Below are positions 59,027 to 64,000 of a stretch of 64,000 nt of DNA, piece by piece; the stretch's first letter is position 1, and each line of letters starts with the position of its first letter. Origin of the DNA: Chimonanthus salicifolius (lineage: Eukaryota > Streptophyta > Magnoliopsida > Laurales > Calycanthaceae); the NCBI GenBank assembly GCA_013350335.1, contig CM023542.1, positions 3,650,025-3,714,024 of the forward strand, given 5' to 3'. The notes below the pieces were generated by a model. That model saw nothing but the letters and a program-made list of their open reading frames with translations. It did not search any database and was not told the origin of the DNA. Made by a program: the position numbers and the translations under genes.

Positions 59027-59261
59027 TGTGATACCCCTCCCCCTTCCTAAAAAAGTCCCACATCGGTGGGAATGAAAGGGACGGGTGGGTTTATTAAAGC
59101 CACCCAATTGAAAAACTCATGTCAGAGGCCTTTTGGGCCAGGCCACGTGGGCCTGGGCCCAAATGCAAAACCGTGCGGGTTTGAGCTGTGTGCGAGGCCC
59201 AAAGCGGACAGTATCTTACTAAGTCAAGCCCTAAGCCCTGTTGTCGAGTCGGGTCGTTACA
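59027..59261 (+). repeat. TRIM 3' LTR
   Basis: 235 bp, same ends as the 5' LTR, followed directly by the ACTCC duplication. Confidence 0.88.
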
Positions 59262-59266
59262 ACTCC

Positions 59267-61439
59267 CCACAACAAAAACATCACCCAACACCTAATTAGT
59301 CTTGGTTTTCCCTTCAATGCTCCATCAATATTAAATTTCCTCAAACCTTAATGTGGAACCTCCTATTTTTTAGTCACCACTCTTTCTTAATGTTGCCTTC
59401 TCACACATACTTCCCACCTCCTAATAAACTCATCATTACAGTCTTGTTTAAATTCCTTGCACTCCAATAACCAATTAATAAATCTCATTTTGCTAGCTTC
59501 CTCTAAATTGACCCTAAAATCTCTTCGGTATTGTAAGCCACACCACCCTCTCACTCCCTCTCAATAGATCCCTATCCCAACCAGCTATGATCTCACTAGT
59601 ACACTCACCAAAGACCCAACAACATCCCATCAATGCTACGAATTGATTCTACAAATCCATCGAAAAAGGGCACCCTCAAAAGAATGGTCCACCCTTTAAT
59701 AAGAGAAAAGTTTAATGTATTCACATATTACTCAATCTTCCCTTAATAAAATCTGTTACAAATTTTCTAAATAAAAAAAAAAAAAACACTTTTTTTTTGG
59801 TTATATGAGTGCATATCTCCTTGCTTAGTTATCAAAGCAACGTAACCATTTGCAGATTTGCACTCTTATCAATCTTGGATCTAAGTGTCCCTAGAATATG
59901 CTCTAGCTCATTGGGTAATCTTCAAGTGACATCAATGTTCCTGACCCACTCAATGGCATACACCAAACAAAATATCATCATTTTCATTGTCAAAGTCATT
60001 TATCCCATTTATCTGAGATTTGTACTCGTGATTAGATTTAACAAATTGTTTTCCGCATGCCAAACCCACAACCTAATGGCCAAAAAGTAAACATCATATT
60101 TTAAGCAAATACAAATTTTTGGCATCATTGCAACTGTAATTGCTTAACTTGCAGATAAACATGTAGGACCCAGTGTATAGTTAATTATTGTCAAACCCGC
60201 ATTCTATCCAATTTCTTACACCGCAAATATAAACAATTCTTATAATCAATTCTCTCCCTTTATTAACAAATTACAGTTATCTTTTCCTGTCTCTAGAAAA
60301 TAGTCACCAATTCTCTTAGGTGCATTTGGATGAAGGTTAGTGCAAAATGGGGTCACCCACTCACCCCAATAAGTCGTGCAAACTCAAGGTAGAGATTTAG
60401 ATAAGCACAAATTTAAGGAAACCCTAATTTTTACTTTACTCTTTTTTGGTGTTAATTTGCAAAAGTGGAGGTGTAGATATAGATTTGAACCTGGACATTT
60501 TGTCAAACAGTTACCGATCAAATGACGAGCAACGTGCAGAAGTTTGCACCAATAAGTGGGGTACGTGGTTTCCATTTTTCCCACCCTGGAGAAATATTTC
60601 CCCCCACTCACTCACCCACCAAAGTTTTTAATCTCAACTCAATCAGTTGATGGAATGGATTCGCCTTTACAGAAGAGACACCTTAATCTTAGCATCGATC
60701 AGGTATTCACTGTCTTCAATTCATTTCTTCTAAGGTTAAGATTCTCAACAATTGCTTTAAGCTCTGATGAAGCATTTTAAATTAGAGTTCTTTCAAGTCA
60801 AATTAACATGAAGATGAGATTGGAGAATTAAGAGATGGGAATCACAAAACCCTTCTTTTTTACCCTAATTTTTTTTTTAAAAAAAAACCCAACATGGCAG
60901 TCTCATAGACCGATGGCGATTTTCCAGGCAAATCTAGAGTTCTTTTTTATTTAAAAAGGAAAACCCTTTACTCTTACTATATTATTGTTTATCATCAATC
61001 AAGATAGGATCATACAACTACAGGAAAGGAATTCAGGTGCAGAAGAAACAAATATAATAGAAGAGAGAGAGAAGCTAAAGAGGAGAGAAAAGTTTACAAG
61101 AATGCGACGGTTTCATCTTCGAAGTCAAAGCAGCTTCCACATCCTCCTTCTTCACCCCCATCTCTCTCTCTGAAACTCAATCCCAATATTTTTACAGTGT
61201 TGCTCTTTCAAAGTATTCGAATAGTACTTTAATAATGTTAATTGAGAAAGGTATATCCTGATACTTAAACCATTTGAGACCGATACAATCACTGGTTCTT
61301 GTTTTTGAACCATGGTTGTAAGCAAGCTTGAGATTTACTAACTGAAAAGAGGCTTGACCTTGGATGAAGAAAAGCCTGGCTTATGTTGATCTTAGTTGTT
61401 TTTAAGCAGTAACTATCAATGTCACAAATATCTCCTATG
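59267..61439. other. Intergenic DNA, no firm gene
   Basis: Mixed AT-rich DNA. A short exon-like start at 60652-60712 (ATGGATTCGCCTTTACAG, ending GATCAG before GTATTC) has no recognisable continuation. 61060-61170 is rich in GAGA/CTCT. 60310-60620 has GC-richer text with mirrored GGGGT/ACCCC words, perhaps a decayed MITE. Confidence 0.4.
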
Positions 61440-61840
61440 TTTTTAAATTTATAGATTTATCGGCACGACATTAACTTCCCTATAAATTATCGATAAAATT
61501 GAGATAAATGCTAATATCATTCATAATATTCCGATAGATTTTCGATAAATTCCGATAAAATACCAGTAAATTCATTATCAATATTTTATTTAGTTTTATT
61601 TTTTAAATATTATATTTTTCGTGAGATTTTTCCATTAATTTCTCAGTAAAAATCTAAGAATTTAAAAATATTCCGATATTACCGATCGCCGTTAATATCC
61701 CGAGAACGGTATTTGTGGCATTGGTAACTATGAACATATTATCTGAGAACGGTATTTGAACATACGAACATATTACTGATTCCCGTTAATATCCTGAGAC
61801 CTGTATTTGTGGCATTGGTAACTATGAACATATTGGTTGA
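61440..61840 (+). repeat. Dispersed repeat with a 95-bp internal duplication
   Basis: The first part matches 11560-11790 in inverted orientation. The last part holds two direct copies of a unit with CGTTAATATCC, GTATTTGTGGCATTGGTAAC and TATGAACATATT (near 61690-61740 and 61785-61835). Confidence 0.5.
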
Positions 61841-62885
61841 AAGATCAAATTTTAAAACTACTAAACTTTTCAAGAGTAATTAGTAAGTATTTTGCATTAC
61901 TTATTGAGTTTCTTTTAATTTATATCACAATTGAATAAATTTGTAGATTAAAAAAATATATAAACAAATGTATTATAAAAAGTATATCTGGTAAAAATAA
62001 ACATTTTTATAAAAATTAACTTACATTTTATTAAAAATATTTTCCTCTTCGTACATAGAAAAGAAAAAACTATATAAGATTTCAAAAGGAGGAAACTTGA
62101 TACAAATTAATATTTTTTCATGGATGAATGAAAAACCAACATTGAAATATAAAGCGTCCATGGCCATAGGAATTTTTTGCGGACAAAAAAACTTCGACAC
62201 CTACGCCACAAACTCTATGGAAAAGGAGTACTGGTAGTGGTGGTGAACCAATTCAATTTTTTTTCTATTTTTAAATTAATTATTGATTTTGTTACATTGT
62301 AGTTTAAATAGATTGAGATATTTTGTTTTCGCGTGATTTCAAAATAACACACTATTCTACAAATTTTGGATCTTTATTTTAATTATTTTTCTGTGTTGAC
62401 CCATTTCAATTGGTGTATTTAGACAAGAAAAATGTGTTGCATTTTAGTAGTGAAATAAGGATACTCCATTTTTTTCTTCTTTTTACTGTAATAGTGTAAT
62501 CATTTTTCTTTTTAATTCATTAATAATTATATTTTTAGATTCTATGATATTTATTTTATTTTATTTTTGAATTATATGATTTTTATTTTATTTTATTTTC
62601 TAAAGTATTATTTTTATTCTTCATTATTCTATCGTTCTATTTTTTATTTTTCTTATATATAATTTTGATTTTTTTAAGAAAGAACGGGAGAAGAATACTT
62701 ACATAAATGAGTCAGTCTAGCAAAACTCTCTGACAAGACTTTTTATCAAATAAATAATGAGATCTAAATAATTGGATGTATTACACAGGTGATTATATAA
62801 TCATTTTTGCATCATATCCAATCATAATGGGGCTTAAGACTGATTCAAAGAGAAGTCTCATCATCAACTATCAAGTCTTTCTAAG
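61841..62885. other. AT-rich intergenic DNA
   Basis: No gene or element recognised; the last 8 bases are the left target duplication of the MITE that follows. Confidence 0.5.
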
Positions 62886-63209
62886 CAGGGATAAAAAAAA
62901 TGGCCCGGCCGATATATCGGCCGCAATATCGGCCAATAAATTTCTCTCTCCTCATATATTTACATTTCTCTATCCTCTGATATTCAAAACCGTAAAAAAC
63001 TGTGAAAAACCATATCGATTTTTATTTTTTTATTTTTAAATAAAATAAATTTTAAATACCGATATTTATGCATATCAGCCAATATGGTGACCGATATTCT
63101 GGACCGAATATCGGCCGATAATCTTTTTGTACGGCCGATATCGTTCGATTTTCCAAAACCGATACACATCGGTCGATGCGATATGTATCGGCTGATATTT
63201 CGACCCCTG
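62886..63209 (+). mobile_element. hAT-type MITE, 324 bp, with exact 8-bp target duplication
   Basis: Begins CAGGGATAAAA and ends TCGACCCCTG, between TTTCTAAG at 62878-62885 and TTTCTAAG at 63210-63217. The interior is filled with GGCCGATATATCGGCCG, ATATCGGCCGATAAT and TATCGGCTGATATT-type palindromes near both ends around an AT-rich middle, so the whole can fold back. No coding content. Confidence 0.85.
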
Positions 63210-63217
63210 TTTCTAAG

Positions 63218-64000
63218 TAGTGTAATTGGAATTTTTTAAAATAAAATGATCCCATACATATTTTGCTGTACAAACTTGTTAAGTATTCTTATGCAAAGCA
63301 AATGAAGGTGATGATTCCATTAAAAATATTAATAATTGAATACTAAAATTATTAAAAATTACTTTAATTGAATAAATTAGGCATGTAAGGCCAGCCCAGC
63401 AGAGTGTAACATGGCAAGTCCACAATGGAACTGGATAAAAAACTCTTCGGTGCAACATCAAATAACTAGTAGAGGTTAGAATTCAGCTTGGCTTCAAGTC
63501 CACAAAGATATAAGAGTGCCTTAGGACTTGGTCAATTGAAGAGTGGCTGTAACTTTTGATGGGAATCAACTCAAGACGGTAAAAAAACTCATCTCATGAA
63601 GGAAAATCTTAGATCCCATTCATACTCAAACTCCTCTAGGCTACACCTCATTACTCCTCATCGACCTCCAATGTGAGATGGGAATAAATGTGAGATGGGA
63701 ATAACGATATTAAAAAAAAAACTCAAGCATGGATCGAAGTCATTGGACATACGTTGTGTGAGTGGAAAGAGTGCCAAAACAAGTTCTCATTCTCAGAGTT
63801 ATCATTGAGTGTTTTTCTTTTAGTCGTAATTATTGGATAGAAATGTAAAAAGTAGAGGTACGAGGGATTTTTAAAACTTCAACCCAACCCATACTGAACT
63901 TGACCTACACTTAGTTTAGTCCATTGATCCATTCGTCATGAGCATGAGCAAATCAATAATCTTATCCTCAAGTGTGACAAGACATTGAGACTTTCACTTT
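63218..64000. other. Intergenic DNA to the window edge
   Basis: No recognisable gene, repeat boundary or RNA on either strand. Confidence 0.5.

Larger units (their letters stand above)
58664..59261 (+). mobile_element. Complete TRIM retroelement, 598 bp
   Basis: LTR 1 is 58664-58908 and LTR 2 is 59027-59261, both TGTGATACCCC...GTTACA and near identical. The 118-bp interior starts with primer-binding site TGGTATCAGAGC (58914-58925, initiator-Met tRNA) and ends with a purine-rich GGGAGGGTGAT next to LTR 2. The 5-bp target duplication ACTCC is exact (58659-58663 and 59262-59266). No coding capacity. The LTRs differ in length because LTR 1 has extra GGGTC units near its end. The AAAGTCCCACATCG and CCCAAAGCGGACAATAT motifs are shared with the element at 296-843. 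Confidence 0.9.

Noticed and set aside
60652..60712. First exon of a plus-strand gene
   Set aside because: A short ATG-led segment with a GTATTC donor, but no downstream exon or recognisable protein.

Overview
The window is nuclear DNA of a flowering plant. The genes are split by GT-AG introns, there is a canonical plant actin gene with a leader intron, intergenic DNA is AT-rich, and plant-type transposable elements are abundant (hAT, PIF/Harbinger, mariner/Stowaway, TRIM, copia and gypsy LTRs, RTE and L1-like LINEs, tRNA-derived SINEs). The very long, element-filled introns suggest a large-genome, probably woody, angiosperm. I cannot name the species. No prokaryotic operon, CRISPR array, rRNA or true tRNA gene was seen.

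Three intact genes are supported. (1) An actin gene on + (TATA box 11974, leader intron about 2.3 kb, coding exons 14418-15869) encodes a complete 377-residue vegetative-type actin. (2) A gene on - runs from 43922 down to 18401. Its seven coding exons join in frame into a 613-residue MINDY3/FAM188A-type deubiquitinase with an N-terminal ubiquitin-interacting motif, catalytic Cys163 and His411, and a degenerate EF-hand-like insert. It spans 25.5 kb because its introns hold LINEs, two solo LTRs, SINEs, a foldback element and a gypsy LTR. (3) A gene on + (coding 48964-50340) encodes a 458-residue nuclear protein with one Tudor-like domain, downstream of a G-box and a leader intron. A fourth locus, BolA2-like on - (56506-56840), has recognisable exons with a one-base frameshift.

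Layout: 1-3952 is a head-to-head pair of hAT transposase pseudogenes, the left one interrupted by a TRIM with a palindromic LTR. 3953-11900 is intergenic, with a possible minus-strand gene 5' exon near 7600, a LINE tail, SINE, RTE and hAT-type MITEs. 11970-15900 is actin. 17490-44130 is the MINDY3 gene. 44135-48160 is AT-rich with SINE and MITEs. 48160-50500 is the Tudor gene. 50565-54360 is a Harbinger-type element, an RTE tail and a 1.7-kb copia-type solo LTR. 56500-59270 is the BolA remnant, LINE fragments and a complete 598-bp TRIM. 59270-64000 is intergenic with a second well-bounded hAT-type MITE.

No clearly new molecular system emerges. The strongest non-textbook signals are a hAT-like MITE family built from TATCGGCCGATA palindromes with 8-bp target duplications, an LTR converted into a near-perfect palindrome, several solo LTRs with exact target duplications, and a 22-bp retroposition scar bounded by a 14-bp duplication.
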